The position numbers were made by a program, and so were the translations under genes. A stretch of 64,000 nucleotides of DNA from assembly GCF_963678545.1 (NCBI RefSeq), contig NZ_OY782870.1, positions 620,001 through 684,000 of the forward strand, written 5' to 3'. Source of the DNA: an uncultured Methanomethylovorans sp. (GTDB lineage: Archaea; Halobacteriota; Methanosarcinia; Methanosarcinales; Methanosarcinaceae). Positions 27,546 through 36,069 of this stretch are shown one piece after another (position 1 is the stretch's first letter; the number at the start of each line of letters is the position of its first letter). The notes under the pieces are model-generated. The model ran no database searches. It saw only the letters and a list, made by a program, of their open reading frames with translations, and had not been told where the DNA came from.

Positions 27546-28394
27546 TCACTGCGCTATTCTTATCAAATCCTTCCTTCTGACGACGCTAACGATCTCGCCA
27601 TCCTTTTCTACTGGCAGGATTCTTGAATTCTCCTCTACAATGAGTTTTGCAGCTTTAATTGCTGAATCATCCCATTTTACTGTAGTATTGATATCCGACA
27701 TGATATCTTCGGCAACAAGAGGAACTTCTTTAATATATCTATGTGCCCTCTGCCCACCGGCTGTAGGGCGGCGTGTCATCTTGATGTTCTTTGTAGGGAG
27801 ACTTCCATCTGCTTCTGCCATTATATTAAGGGCAATGTTGTTAATGGATATTAGCCCTACCACATTTTCGGAATCATCAACAACCAGGACCTCTTCCACA
27901 TTATTTTTATCCATCTCTTCCATTACGTGGTTAATTGTGTGGTGCCTGTGTACACGAACCGGTTCATCAGATATAATCTGATGTACTTTCTTACCGAATT
28001 TTTGTTCTTCCAACTTGGAGACATATCTTACGAGATCTGTCCCCGCAATTATACCCACAAGTCCCTTTTTCATTACCACAAGGTAATTGATGTTGTTTTC
28101 CAGCATGAGATTCCCAGCCTGGGATATAGAAGCTTCTGGATAGATGGTTATTGGATCTTCTGTCATCACCATGCTAACGGGAACCTTATCTATAGGACGT
28201 CGCCTCCATATAGGCTCTGCTTGGGCGAGTTTCCTGCTAAGATCAGCTTTTGAGACAATACCTATCATTTTTTCGCCGTCACCTACAACTACGGTGCTAA
28301 TCTTATGCTTAAGCATAAGATTCCTTGCATGTGATATCGGTTCATCGGGCCCCATCATGAACACCGGAGAACTCATTATGTCTGAAACGTTCAT
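27546..28394 (-). CDS. CBS-domain protein B (four CBS modules)
   Basis: In this 282-residue stand-alone protein, module 1 opens with [16 protein letters not shown], module 2 with [17 protein letters not shown], module 3 with [17 protein letters not shown] and module 4 with [17 protein letters not shown] linker of about 30 basic residues ([17 protein letters not shown]) separates modules 3 and 4 and is unusual for the family. GGAGGAA precedes the ATG. The stop lies 35 bases upstream of protein A's start, so the genes are in one transcription unit. Confidence 0.85.
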   Translation of the reverse strand: MNVSDIMSSPVFMMGPDEPISHARNLMLKHKISTVVVGDGEKMIGIVSKADLSRKLAQAEPIWRRRPIDKVPVSMVMTEDPITIYPEASISQAGNLMLENNINYLVVMKKGLVGIIAGTDLVRYVSKLEEQKFGKKVHQIISDEPVRVHRHHTINHVMEEMDKNNVEEVLVVDDSENVVGLISINNIALNIMAEADGSLPTKNIKMTRRPTAGGQRAHRYIKEVPLVAEDIMSDINTTVKWDDSAIKAAKLIVEENSRILPVEKDGEIVSVVRRKDLIRIAQ

Positions 28395-28538
28395 TCAATT
28401 CCTCCAATTATTACTTTATCAATCGCTAGCTGCTTTTCTGGCTCTGTAGAAAGCCACTCTAATCAACATCAACTGGATTCAATTTTCATCTTTCTTCAAT
28501 ATCATGAGTACATTTCGAACAATTGTTTGCTTCTATTA

Positions 28539-29525
28539 TCACCAGTATGTAGAGGATGCAGCTCGCAGGAAATCCCTTTCAGTAATGATGCCGCAGAGTA
28601 CATCATTATCTATTACCGGCAGAGAACCTACTTCTTTCTCTATCATCAGTTTTGCAGCATCTCCCATGTCCGTTTCAGGTGAGGCCCATACAACATCTTT
28701 GGTTATAAGTGAGGTTATTGGCTCACTGAAAGCCTCATGGAAATTACCTGTAACCATTTTTTCAAAGGCTTTTCCGCTTCCTAGGAAATTCATAATGTTG
28801 GAAGCAGTAACAATTCCTATCAGTATTCCATCCTTTACAATAGGCAATCTCCTGAATCCCCTGTTGACCATTATCTCTGATGCTTCCTCTATGGTGGTAT
28901 CAAATGGTACAGTTTTCACTTTTGTGCTCATGTAATCTCTGATGGAATCATAGTCTATTGTATCTGCCATTAGATCCAGAAAATCCCTTTCTGTGAATAT
29001 GGCGCATACCCTTTTATCCTCGTCAACTACAGGCAAACCTCCTGTATTTCTCTGGATCATCATTTCCACAGCATCGGAGATACTTGCTTTTGAGGTAACG
29101 AAAGCTACATCACGTTGCATTATCTCGCTTACGTCAGCATTGATGGCTGCCAGCAAATTTTCTTTATAGTAATTTTTCACAAGTAGGTTCTTTGAACCTC
29201 CTCCTAGGAAATTGACAATGTCCATTGAGGTAATTATTCCTTCAAGGCGTTTTGTACCCGCATCTGCAATTGGTACTCTTCTAAAGCCTTTACTGGTCAT
29301 CGTTTTTATGACACCCATGATCGTTGTCGTAGGTGGAAGAGTTATCACATCTTTCTTGGCCACGGCATTTATGTCACTTTTCTTTTCTGCAGCCTTGGCT
29401 TTGAACTCAACAGGTGCTACATCCCTAGTACTTGTACTAGTGAACATACCAGGTTCTTTTTTTGGGTTACTCCGGTATTCTGTATTTGAATTTTTCAGCA
29501 ATTTTGATCTATCTTCTGTGACCAT
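28539..29525 (-). CDS. CBS-domain protein C (four CBS modules, N-terminal polar extension)
   Basis: The four modules start near KKDVITLPPTTTIMGVI, MQRDVAFVTSKASISDA, MSTKVKTVPFDTTIEEA and ITKDVVWASPETDMGDA. NFLGGGSKNLLVKNYYKEN and NFLGSGKAFEKMVTGNFHEA are matching inter-module linkers, so the protein looks like a tandem duplication of a two-CBS unit. About 55 polar residues precede module 1. The start is uncertain: the frame reaches a GTG at 29561, but I prefer the ATG at 29525 because GAAGAG lies seven bases before it. It is probably the third-from-last CBS gene of the operon. Confidence 0.8.
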   Translation of the reverse strand: MVTEDRSKLLKNSNTEYRSNPKKEPGMFTSTSTRDVAPVEFKAKAAEKKSDINAVAKKDVITLPPTTTIMGVIKTMTSKGFRRVPIADAGTKRLEGIITSMDIVNFLGGGSKNLLVKNYYKENLLAAINADVSEIMQRDVAFVTSKASISDAVEMMIQRNTGGLPVVDEDKRVCAIFTERDFLDLMADTIDYDSIRDYMSTKVKTVPFDTTIEEASEIMVNRGFRRLPIVKDGILIGIVTASNIMNFLGSGKAFEKMVTGNFHEAFSEPITSLITKDVVWASPETDMGDAAKLMIEKEVGSLPVIDNDVLCGIITERDFLRAASSTYW

Positions 29526-29641
29526 GTCTGTTCTCTTCTTTATCAATTCAACCACCGGCACAATAAAACATTCTTCTGTTTAACGGCTTTCCGGGACCAA
29601 AAAGGAAAGGTCCTCATCTTCATATTATTGCTCTACCAGTT

Positions 29642-30430
29642 TCAGAAACCAGTGCCCACAAGGCAGGCAGATAACAAGGCAGATCTGCTTACAATGCCCA
29701 ATAGTTTCTTATTGCTGGCTACGGCTATCCTGCCAATATCATACTGCAGAATCTTATCAACGGCTTCCTTTAATGAAGCCTCCGGGGGTAAAGTGTACAT
29801 AGGGGTGGACATGACCTTTTCCACCTTCGGTGAGTCACCAGCTTTTGCAATGTGCCCATCAGCTTCCCCTATTCTTGCATAACCTGCTTTTATGATATCT
29901 CTTCTGGTCACCATACCAAGTGTTTCATGGCTGTGTGATAATACGGGTATTCCAGTATAATCATGTTCAAGCATTTGATGCCATACCTTGGATATACTGT
30001 CATCTGGATAGCAAGTTACCACATTTGTCATCATGATCTCTTCAATGTACAAAGGAGACTTTTTTGTTGGTTTGATGGTCGCTAGTATATCCACATCGCT
30101 TAGAATACCTACTAGCTGCCTGTCAACGCCGGAAACCACAGGAACTCTGTGTTGAGATGCATCAAGCATTAGACGGGCAGCTTTCAATATTTCCATCTCA
30201 GGTGTGATCATTGGAACCTCCTGAGCATATCCTTCCACTGTCACATTGGACTTGGTGGATTTCATTTTAAGCACATCCCCATCTGTAAGTATTCCGCTTA
30301 CTTTCAGGGAATCGTTCACTACAGGTACCCCTCTCAAAAAATAGTCACGCATTATTTGACGTGCATGGGTCATAAGGTCAGTCTCTTTAACATACAAGGG
30401 ATCCTTCGACATTATACTCTCTACTGTCAT
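29642..30430 (-). CDS. CBS-domain protein D (four CBS modules)
   Basis: The 262-residue protein begins MTVESIMSKDPLYVKE, the usual CBS start, with GGAGGATATCT before the ATG. Modules 2-4 begin around AQEVPMITPEMEILKAA, IEEIMMTNVVTCYPDDS and VEKVMSTPMYTLPPEAS. It has no fused effector domain. It sits between CBS genes C and E on the same strand, with 42 bases to E's stop and 116 bases to C's start. Confidence 0.85.
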   Translation of the reverse strand: MTVESIMSKDPLYVKETDLMTHARQIMRDYFLRGVPVVNDSLKVSGILTDGDVLKMKSTKSNVTVEGYAQEVPMITPEMEILKAARLMLDASQHRVPVVSGVDRQLVGILSDVDILATIKPTKKSPLYIEEIMMTNVVTCYPDDSISKVWHQMLEHDYTGIPVLSHSHETLGMVTRRDIIKAGYARIGEADGHIAKAGDSPKVEKVMSTPMYTLPPEASLKEAVDKILQYDIGRIAVASNKKLLGIVSRSALLSACLVGTGF

Positions 30431-30472
30431 AGATATCCTCCATTTAGAATGGACATGTCAATGATAACTCGG

Positions 30473-31081
30473 CTAGTCGTAATAGCCTTCTTCTTCTTTG
30501 CAGTCTTCGCAGAGTATAAGTCCATTCATCAGGGTGAGGTCTGTATATGCGCCACATCTCTGGCATATTCCTCTTTCTATTCCTGTCTCTTCCTCAAAAT
30601 TGCTCTCGTCCCGATGCAGTTCTATCAGACTTTCAAGAATGGTGTTAAGTCCAGGTGATATTGTAAGAAGATCTCTGTCGGTGATGATGCCAACTATTCT
30701 GTCACCATCTATCACTGCAAGCCTGCGGATGTTGCATCTGGTCATCTGTTCTGCAGCTTCTATGACGTTTGTTGATGGTTTTGTTGCTATGATGGGGGAA
30801 GACATGATCGTGCCCGCCACAACTGTATTTGGGATCATATTGTTGATCACCACCTTACTGATAATATCCGTCTCTGTGATTATTCCCACAGGATCATCAT
30901 CCTCAGTGATGATTACACTGTCAACATTCTGGCGGATCATCTGCTGGGCAATTTCAAGAACACTAAAATTGATGTTTGCAACGACCACATTGGTGGTCAT
31001 GACTTCACGAACTGACATTTCCTTACGGATCTCCATAACGGATGTATCAGTTTCAAGGTCCCATTGTGCACCCAAAACCAT
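30473..31081 (-). CDS. CBS-domain protein E (two CBS modules plus zinc ribbon)
   Basis: The first gene of the array is 202 residues from the chosen ATG at 31081, which has AGGAG 11 bases upstream. Two CBS modules (VREVMTTNVVVANINFS and VAGTIMSSPIIATKPST) are followed by a C-terminal zinc ribbon with CQRCG and CEDC pairs. A CBS pair joined to a zinc knuckle suggests nucleotide-sensing coupled to nucleic-acid or protein binding (inference). Later in-frame ATGs at 31036 and 31018 are alternatives. The 48 residues encoded upstream are hydrophobic and not typical of the family. Confidence 0.8.
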   Translation of the reverse strand: MVLGAQWDLETDTSVMEIRKEMSVREVMTTNVVVANINFSVLEIAQQMIRQNVDSVIITEDDDPVGIITETDIISKVVINNMIPNTVVAGTIMSSPIIATKPSTNVIEAAEQMTRCNIRRLAVIDGDRIVGIITDRDLLTISPGLNTILESLIELHRDESNFEEETGIERGICQRCGAYTDLTLMNGLILCEDCKEEEGYYD

Positions 31082-31305
31082 TGCATAACACGCTCCTATT
31101 TTGTTTAAGGAAAGCGATTGCCCACAAAGAAATGTTATTATTAATTGTATATATAGGTGTTCGTAGAATAGATACAATAAATAATAGCTGTCTCTTGAAG
31201 ATATATCCAGAGAATATAACTTCAAGCCACGGGCAAAAGATAAGAATTAAATCAATACTTTTATATGGATCCATTCTTTTTGGAGATGAAAAAAGAGTGA
31301 ATAAG

Positions 31306-31649
31306 TCAAATCATGTATGCCTTTTTTAGCTCAAGAATATAAAACTTCTTCATTTTTAGGAATGCTTCAGTTACTTTTGATAATTTCTCTTCATCCTTAT
31401 CCTGAATTATCTCTTTCATAATAGTGGGAACTATCTGCCATGAAACTCCAAAATTGTCTTTGAGCCAGCCGACAGCAGCATGAATTCCTGACCTGATAAT
31501 TCAATGGTGACCATCTCCTCTGTTCCAGAAGGAGTAACATGAATCTTTGTGGTATCAATGATTTTAGAGTCCTTGAAAAGGGAAGTGTATAACTTTGCAG
31601 CCTCAGCATCTTCTTAATCAAACCATGAATGTGGCACTATCTTTTGCAT
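31306..31649 (-). pseudogene. Broken PhnB-like VOC family gene
   Basis: The translation from the ATG at 31649 reads MQKIVPHSWFD, then a TAA stop, then EDAEAAKLYTSLFKDSKIID and EMVTIELSGQEFMLLSAG. These match the start and middle of PhnB/3-demethylubiquinone-type VOC proteins. The frame then shifts, and the tail (GWLKDNFGVSWQIVP, then a VTEAFLKMKKFYILELKKA end) matches the family C-terminus. About 80-100 bases of the centre are missing. One nonsense mutation plus an internal deletion with frameshift make a functional product very unlikely. The surrounding 31226-31748 contains no other gene. Confidence 0.85.
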
Positions 31650-31748
31650 ACTAACCCCTTATGCATTAGAGTCTATAATAGGTGTATAATGATTTGCTTT
31701 ATACCCTATAAAAAAGAAATGTCAAAGTATCTTTATGCAGTGTTTCTT

Positions 31749-32879
31749 TCATTCTGGATTGATGATTATCCTTGTCCGGTTTCCTGCACTAAGTTCCACA
31801 TCTTCATTGAAACCTGATTTTGCATAGGCATCTATGATCTGTATAGGTGTGTCGATATCAAGCTCATCTACCAGCAATGCATGGTCTGCCCACATGGCTA
31901 CTCTTATCCTACCTGTATCATCGGAAACATATATGTTGGAAACCATGTTCACCGTACCATCATCCCTGTTGAATTCTCTTATTTCTCCCAATCCTGACAC
32001 AGAACCCTGTATGGAGTAGGACTCGCCTGGTACGATATCTGAAATAGCAGTAAAGTTTTCCTGGTACTTAACAGACGTTTCTGTTTTCTTTAGTAAGCCA
32101 TGGTTGCCGATCTGTATTTCGACTTGCTGATTGAAGTTGTTTTCCCGTGCATAGCCATTTATTACCTCTATAGCATCCCCTAGACGAAGTTCTGCCATCT
32201 TATCAGTCTTGTCATCCCACATTGTTATTCTTATTTTACCGGTATCATCACCGATCGTTATATTTCCCACACGGCCTTTTGATCCATCTTTCTTGTTGAA
32301 ATTGCGGATGTCTGAAATATCAAGTAGCTTCCCAACAACGTTAATGCTTCCCATGCCGTCTTTGATATCTGATATTTTCATTGAAGCATGTTTTACCTGC
32401 ACTTCTTCATCGGTTTGTGACAGCACCCCGTTACTGCCGATATTTACTTCCACTCCTGAATATCCTTCTTTGACATAACCACCTAACTGCAGGTTTTGAC
32501 CAATCTCAATGAAACCTTGGTTTATCAGGTCTGCTTTATCATCCCATAGAGTTACCCTAATACTTCCAGTTTCGTCAGCTACCAGTAGATTTCCAACTCT
32601 TCCCACAGTGCTATCACTGCGTGTGAATTCTCTTATTGGGAAAACAGATACTACCTTTGCAATGAAATTAACATTTCCACAGTCACTTTTTATATCTGTT
32701 ATCTGTTGTGAAGACTTTCCAGTTTCGTTGAGTCCCAGGTCATGTGCCACAAGCATGGCTGCTGTCTTTTCATCACACAGGCCACCCATTTGTTCCACTT
32801 TCTCATTTACCTTTTCAGTAAATTCTTCTTTGCTTATGGATTTGCTAAGTTTAGAGTAGATCTCGTCTATCCCGTTCAT
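31749..32879 (-). CDS. Replication protein A-type single-stranded DNA-binding protein, three OB folds
   Basis: The 376-residue protein has an N-terminal helical segment (EFTEKVNEKVEQMGG), then three OB folds that repeat the same core: GRVGNLLVADETGSIRVTLW, GRVGNITIGDDTGKIRITMW and NMVSNIYVSDDTGRIRVAMW. Each is preceded by an xIREFxRxDG strand-loop. Archaeal RPAs coat single-stranded DNA during replication and repair. No zinc finger is present, unlike some methanosarcinal RPA paralogues, so this is the multi-OB type. The gene is monocistronic, between the CBS array and kptA. Confidence 0.9.
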   Translation of the reverse strand: MNGIDEIYSKLSKSISKEEFTEKVNEKVEQMGGLCDEKTAAMLVAHDLGLNETGKSSQQITDIKSDCGNVNFIAKVVSVFPIREFTRSDSTVGRVGNLLVADETGSIRVTLWDDKADLINQGFIEIGQNLQLGGYVKEGYSGVEVNIGSNGVLSQTDEEVQVKHASMKISDIKDGMGSINVVGKLLDISDIRNFNKKDGSKGRVGNITIGDDTGKIRITMWDDKTDKMAELRLGDAIEVINGYARENNFNQQVEIQIGNHGLLKKTETSVKYQENFTAISDIVPGESYSIQGSVSGLGEIREFNRDDGTVNMVSNIYVSDDTGRIRVAMWADHALLVDELDIDTPIQIIDAYAKSGFNEDVELSAGNRTRIIINPE

Positions 32880-33050
32880 AATAATTCCCTAGACATGTAT
32901 TATTTGGAGCACTTTCATTAAGGTTAATAGCTCGGCTTTGTGTATCTGATAGTATGAGAGTGTATTAAATCTGACGAAACTATGAATCATAGATTCCTTA
33001 TTCTCGATAACATATATTAACAATTAATTACATCTCAGGACCGATACATC

Positions 33051-33680
33051 ATGATCCGTAAATGCAATGAGCATGGATATTTCAGAGGTGAGACATGCCC
33101 GGCATGCGGTGTGGAAGGCCGGTACGTCCTTGACGATGACCGCGAGGAGCGTTTAGGGAAGTTTGTGTCTGGAGCACTTCGGCATTTCCCTGGAGAAGTA
33201 GGTCTGAAAATGGACCACCATGGATGGGTTAGCTTGGGGCATCTTCTGGATGTTCTAAGTGAAAGATATAGATGGGGTACCAAAGAAAGGCTCATTGCTC
33301 TTGTCAAGTCTGACAGAAAACACCGATATGAGATAGATGGTAAGCACATAAGGGCAAAGTATGGTCATTCGGTAGATGTAGAACTGGAGTCCGATTATCC
33401 TGAAAACGAGCTTCCATCCCTTTATTATGGTGTCAGTCAGGAAGAGGTCGATATGTTGCTGGAGAGTGGCATTATGCCTATCAGACAAACCTACGTGCAC
33501 CTTAGCACATCTTATGAGAGAGCTGTAGAGGCTGCACTTGTGCATACTGATAATCCTGTGATACTTGAGATTGATGCTGATTCTGCCCAACAGGATGGAA
33601 TAATACTCCTGACAGCCAATGAGGATATTGCTCTGGCAAAATCTATTCCAGCTGAGTATCTGAGCATAGTTGAGAACTAA
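33051..33680 (+). CDS. kptA: RNA 2'-phosphotransferase (KptA/Tpt1 family) with N-terminal zinc knuckle
   Basis: The 209-residue protein has a CHCC-type knuckle at the N-terminus (C5, H8, C16, C19) before the Tpt1 catalytic domain. LRHFPGEVGLKMDHHGW holds the conserved Arg-His pair, RKHRYEIDGKHIRAKYGHS the substrate-binding Arg and RAxxGHS motif, and RQTYVHLS the late Arg. The HGT tripeptide of many relatives is replaced by YYG (LYYGVS). Tpt1 enzymes transfer an internal RNA 2'-phosphate to NAD+. Its archaeal substrate is uncertain. It is convergent with rtcA. Confidence 0.88.
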   Translation: MIRKCNEHGYFRGETCPACGVEGRYVLDDDREERLGKFVSGALRHFPGEVGLKMDHHGWVSLGHLLDVLSERYRWGTKERLIALVKSDRKHRYEIDGKHIRAKYGHSVDVELESDYPENELPSLYYGVSQEEVDMLLESGIMPIRQTYVHLSTSYERAVEAALVHTDNPVILEIDADSAQQDGIILLTANEDIALAKSIPAEYLSIVEN

Positions 33681-33700
33681 GCTCATTCTCTGATCTTTTT

Positions 33701-34696
33701 TCACTTCACCGATACCTCGGTGAGTTTTTCCTTTTCCTGTATCTCGAACTCTACACCCAGAAACAATTCTGTTATATAGATATTTGTCAGTGTATGTTTT
33801 GAGAGTTCGTATGTTGTGAAAGTCCCACTCCCGGCAAGGCCCATATATGTCACAAGTTGGTCTGCTAGGAAAGGATCAACTGAGGCACCGGAGTTGAGGT
33901 TCACTATCATGCGCTCTGCCGTCATCTCTCCTACTTTTTCTGCAGGAAGCCCCTTCTTGCCAAGATGGCTGGAACCACTATAATTACTCCATAATGTTAT
34001 ACCGCTTCCCGTTGAAATCTCGTCTTTGTTGCATACAGCTATATCGCATTCAATCCCCTTGCTTTCCAGCAGTTTTTTGGCTGCCCGGGATTGACGCTGT
34101 GCCACATGTTCAGGCAGATTAGAAGAATATGATATTCCTTTGATATTTTGTTCCAATCTTTCAAACTCAAATCCATGTAACTTCGAAGGTTCAAAAACTG
34201 CACGTACTTTTCCACCCCCCTCAGGGTAGTATCCTCTTTTTAGAACTTCTATGTTACAGTGATATCCCATTTGTTCAAGTGCTTTATAAGTCACGTTATT
34301 AAGATAATCCATTGTTGGAGACCACGCTACATCAGTTCCACCAGTGACGTGAACTATAATCTCTCCTCTGGAAAAGGCTGCCATTGGCATAATGCATTGA
34401 AGCAGGAGGGATATACTTCCTGCAGTGCCTATGTTCACAGAGCATGTTGCCCCCTTTATTTCCAGTGGAGAAAAGGTGATCTCTTGTGAACCAATATGCA
34501 ATCCTTTAACTTCGGCATCACAGAGCTTTGCAGCAGTTGCTATGGTTTTCATATGCTGGGCCTTAAGCCCTGGCTGTGGTCTATTCGATCTGATATTAAA
34601 TATCCTTACATCCGTTGATTTAATGCTTGCCAAAGCAACAGCCGTCCTTAATATCTGTCCTCCGCCTTCGCCATAAGAACCATTTATTTCTATCAT
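33701..34696 (-). CDS. rtcA: RNA 3'-terminal phosphate cyclase family protein (RtcA-like)
   Basis: The 331-residue protein starts MIEINGSYGEGGGQILRTA, the RtcA signature, and keeps the RPxPGLxxQH segment, the TGGTDVAWSPTMDY loop and YPEGGGKV. RtcA converts RNA 3'-phosphates to 2',3'-cyclic ends through an AMP-histidine intermediate. In enzymatically active relatives the histidine is in a HxADQ motif; here the site reads PFLADQL with F276, so the nucleotidylation residue seems absent. I start at the ATG that overlaps the previous stop (ATGA) rather than at upstream codons inside the flavoprotein gene. Confidence 0.85.
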   Translation of the reverse strand: MIEINGSYGEGGGQILRTAVALASIKSTDVRIFNIRSNRPQPGLKAQHMKTIATAAKLCDAEVKGLHIGSQEITFSPLEIKGATCSVNIGTAGSISLLLQCIMPMAAFSRGEIIVHVTGGTDVAWSPTMDYLNNVTYKALEQMGYHCNIEVLKRGYYPEGGGKVRAVFEPSKLHGFEFERLEQNIKGISYSSNLPEHVAQRQSRAAKKLLESKGIECDIAVCNKDEISTGSGITLWSNYSGSSHLGKKGLPAEKVGEMTAERMIVNLNSGASVDPFLADQLVTYMGLAGSGTFTTYELSKHTLTNIYITELFLGVEFEIQEKEKLTEVSVK

Positions 34697-36069
34697 AGGG
34701 CATCCTTTTTTGGCATTTTCTTGTATGCACCTTTGACAGCAAAAAGCAGTGGATCCTGAAGGGTAGATACGGCAGGTGAGTAACAAGTTTCCATTTCAAG
34801 AAGTTCATCTATGGTTTGTTTTCTCTTTATTGCCAGTGAAAGCCCGTCAATGCGTTCTTTTGTACCAGTTGTTGAAATTATCTGAGCACCTACAAGGCAT
34901 CTGTTGTAGAATAGAACCTTTATGAATATCTTTCCTCCTCCCGGGAAGTATTCGGCATTCGTTGAACCTGTAGCTATACCACTGATCACTCGCATTCCTT
35001 GCTTTTCTGCCTCTTTGGTCGTAACACCCACAGACCCGATCTGCAGATCACCGATCACTGCAACCCAAGGATTAACCACAGGATTGAATTTTGTGTCTTT
35101 ATTATCCAAGTTGTCGGTTATTACGCCTGCCATTCTGCGCGCTGTACTTGCCAGATGGCTCAGCATAGGCTTGCCAGTCACAAAGTTATATATCTGGGTG
35201 CATTCTCCTCCGGCGAACACATTCTCAATAACATTTCCATCTGCTACGACTTGGAGTTTATTGTTTGTGACTATTCCCCCTACAGCTCCTATGTCTATTC
35301 CGGCCTCTAATGCAAGGGATGTATCAGGTGCCACACCAACTGATATCAATACTACATCTGCAGGTATCTCCCTACCATTAGCTGTAACTGAAGTAATTTT
35401 ATCATCACCATTAAGCGATTCAGGAGTATGTTCTGTTAGGACTTGTATGCCTTCTCTTTCCAGGTATGATATTACCATCTCTGCCATATCTGGGTCAAGA
35501 CTGGATGAAAGGATTGTATTGCTACGGCTCAATAATGAAGTTCGTATCCCTCGGCGGGCAGCAGCTATAGCAACCTCAGAACCTATAGAACCAGCACCTA
35601 TTATAACGACATTTTTTGCATTTTTCAGAGCTTCAGCAATATGCATGCCATCAGATAGTGTACGGAGAGTGAATACATTCTTTAGCGATGTACCTGTTTC
35701 TATATTTCTTGGGATATAGGCTTTGCTTCCGGTAGCTATCACAAGCTTGTCAAAAGCAAGTTGTTCCTCCTCAATACTTATTGTATTGTTAGTAAGGTCG
35801 ATAGAATCTACCTGTGTACCTAGTCTCAGTTTTATCCCCATTTCCTGGAAGAACTCAAGGTCTCTTACAATTAATTGCTCAAAGTTTGGTATTTCGCCTG
35901 AAAATACATAAGGTATGCCACATTGACTGTATGATACATATTTATCACTGGATATCACTGTCACTTCATGATTCCCATGCCTTGTGGCTCCTGTAGAGAC
36001 TGCCATGCCCACTGCACCGCCTCCAATAATCAAGAGTTTTTTATCTTGTCTTTCTTCTCTTTTTGTCAT
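34693..36069 (-). CDS. Pyridine nucleotide-disulfide oxidoreductase (CoA-disulfide reductase/NADH oxidase type)
   Basis: The 458-residue flavoprotein has an N-terminal FAD loop GGGAVGMAVSTGA and a single redox cysteine in SYSQCGIPYVFSGEI, the SxxxCG motif of CoA-disulfide reductases and water-forming NADH oxidases. A NAD(P)H loop is GAGSIGSEVAIAAARRG, and NVFAGGECTQI is the second FAD segment. The C-terminal dimerisation domain (NPWVAVIGDLQIGSVGVT) completes the family length. It probably reduces CoA-disulfide or polysulfide, or removes oxygen. The choice cannot be made from sequence alone. It overlaps rtcA by four bases, so both are likely co-expressed. Confidence 0.85.
   Translation of the reverse strand: MTKREERQDKKLLIIGGGAVGMAVSTGATRHGNHEVTVISSDKYVSYSQCGIPYVFSGEIPNFEQLIVRDLEFFQEMGIKLRLGTQVDSIDLTNNTISIEEEQLAFDKLVIATGSKAYIPRNIETGTSLKNVFTLRTLSDGMHIAEALKNAKNVVIIGAGSIGSEVAIAAARRGIRTSLLSRSNTILSSSLDPDMAEMVISYLEREGIQVLTEHTPESLNGDDKITSVTANGREIPADVVLISVGVAPDTSLALEAGIDIGAVGGIVTNNKLQVVADGNVIENVFAGGECTQIYNFVTGKPMLSHLASTARRMAGVITDNLDNKDTKFNPVVNPWVAVIGDLQIGSVGVTTKEAEKQGMRVISGIATGSTNAEYFPGGGKIFIKVLFYNRCLVGAQIISTTGTKERIDGLSLAIKRKQTIDELLEMETCYSPAVSTLQDPLLFAVKGAYKKMPKKDAL

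Noticed and set aside
31226..31748. Small RNA gene in the gap between the CBS array and RPA
   Set aside because: The sequence is accounted for by the VOC pseudogene and AT-rich flanks.
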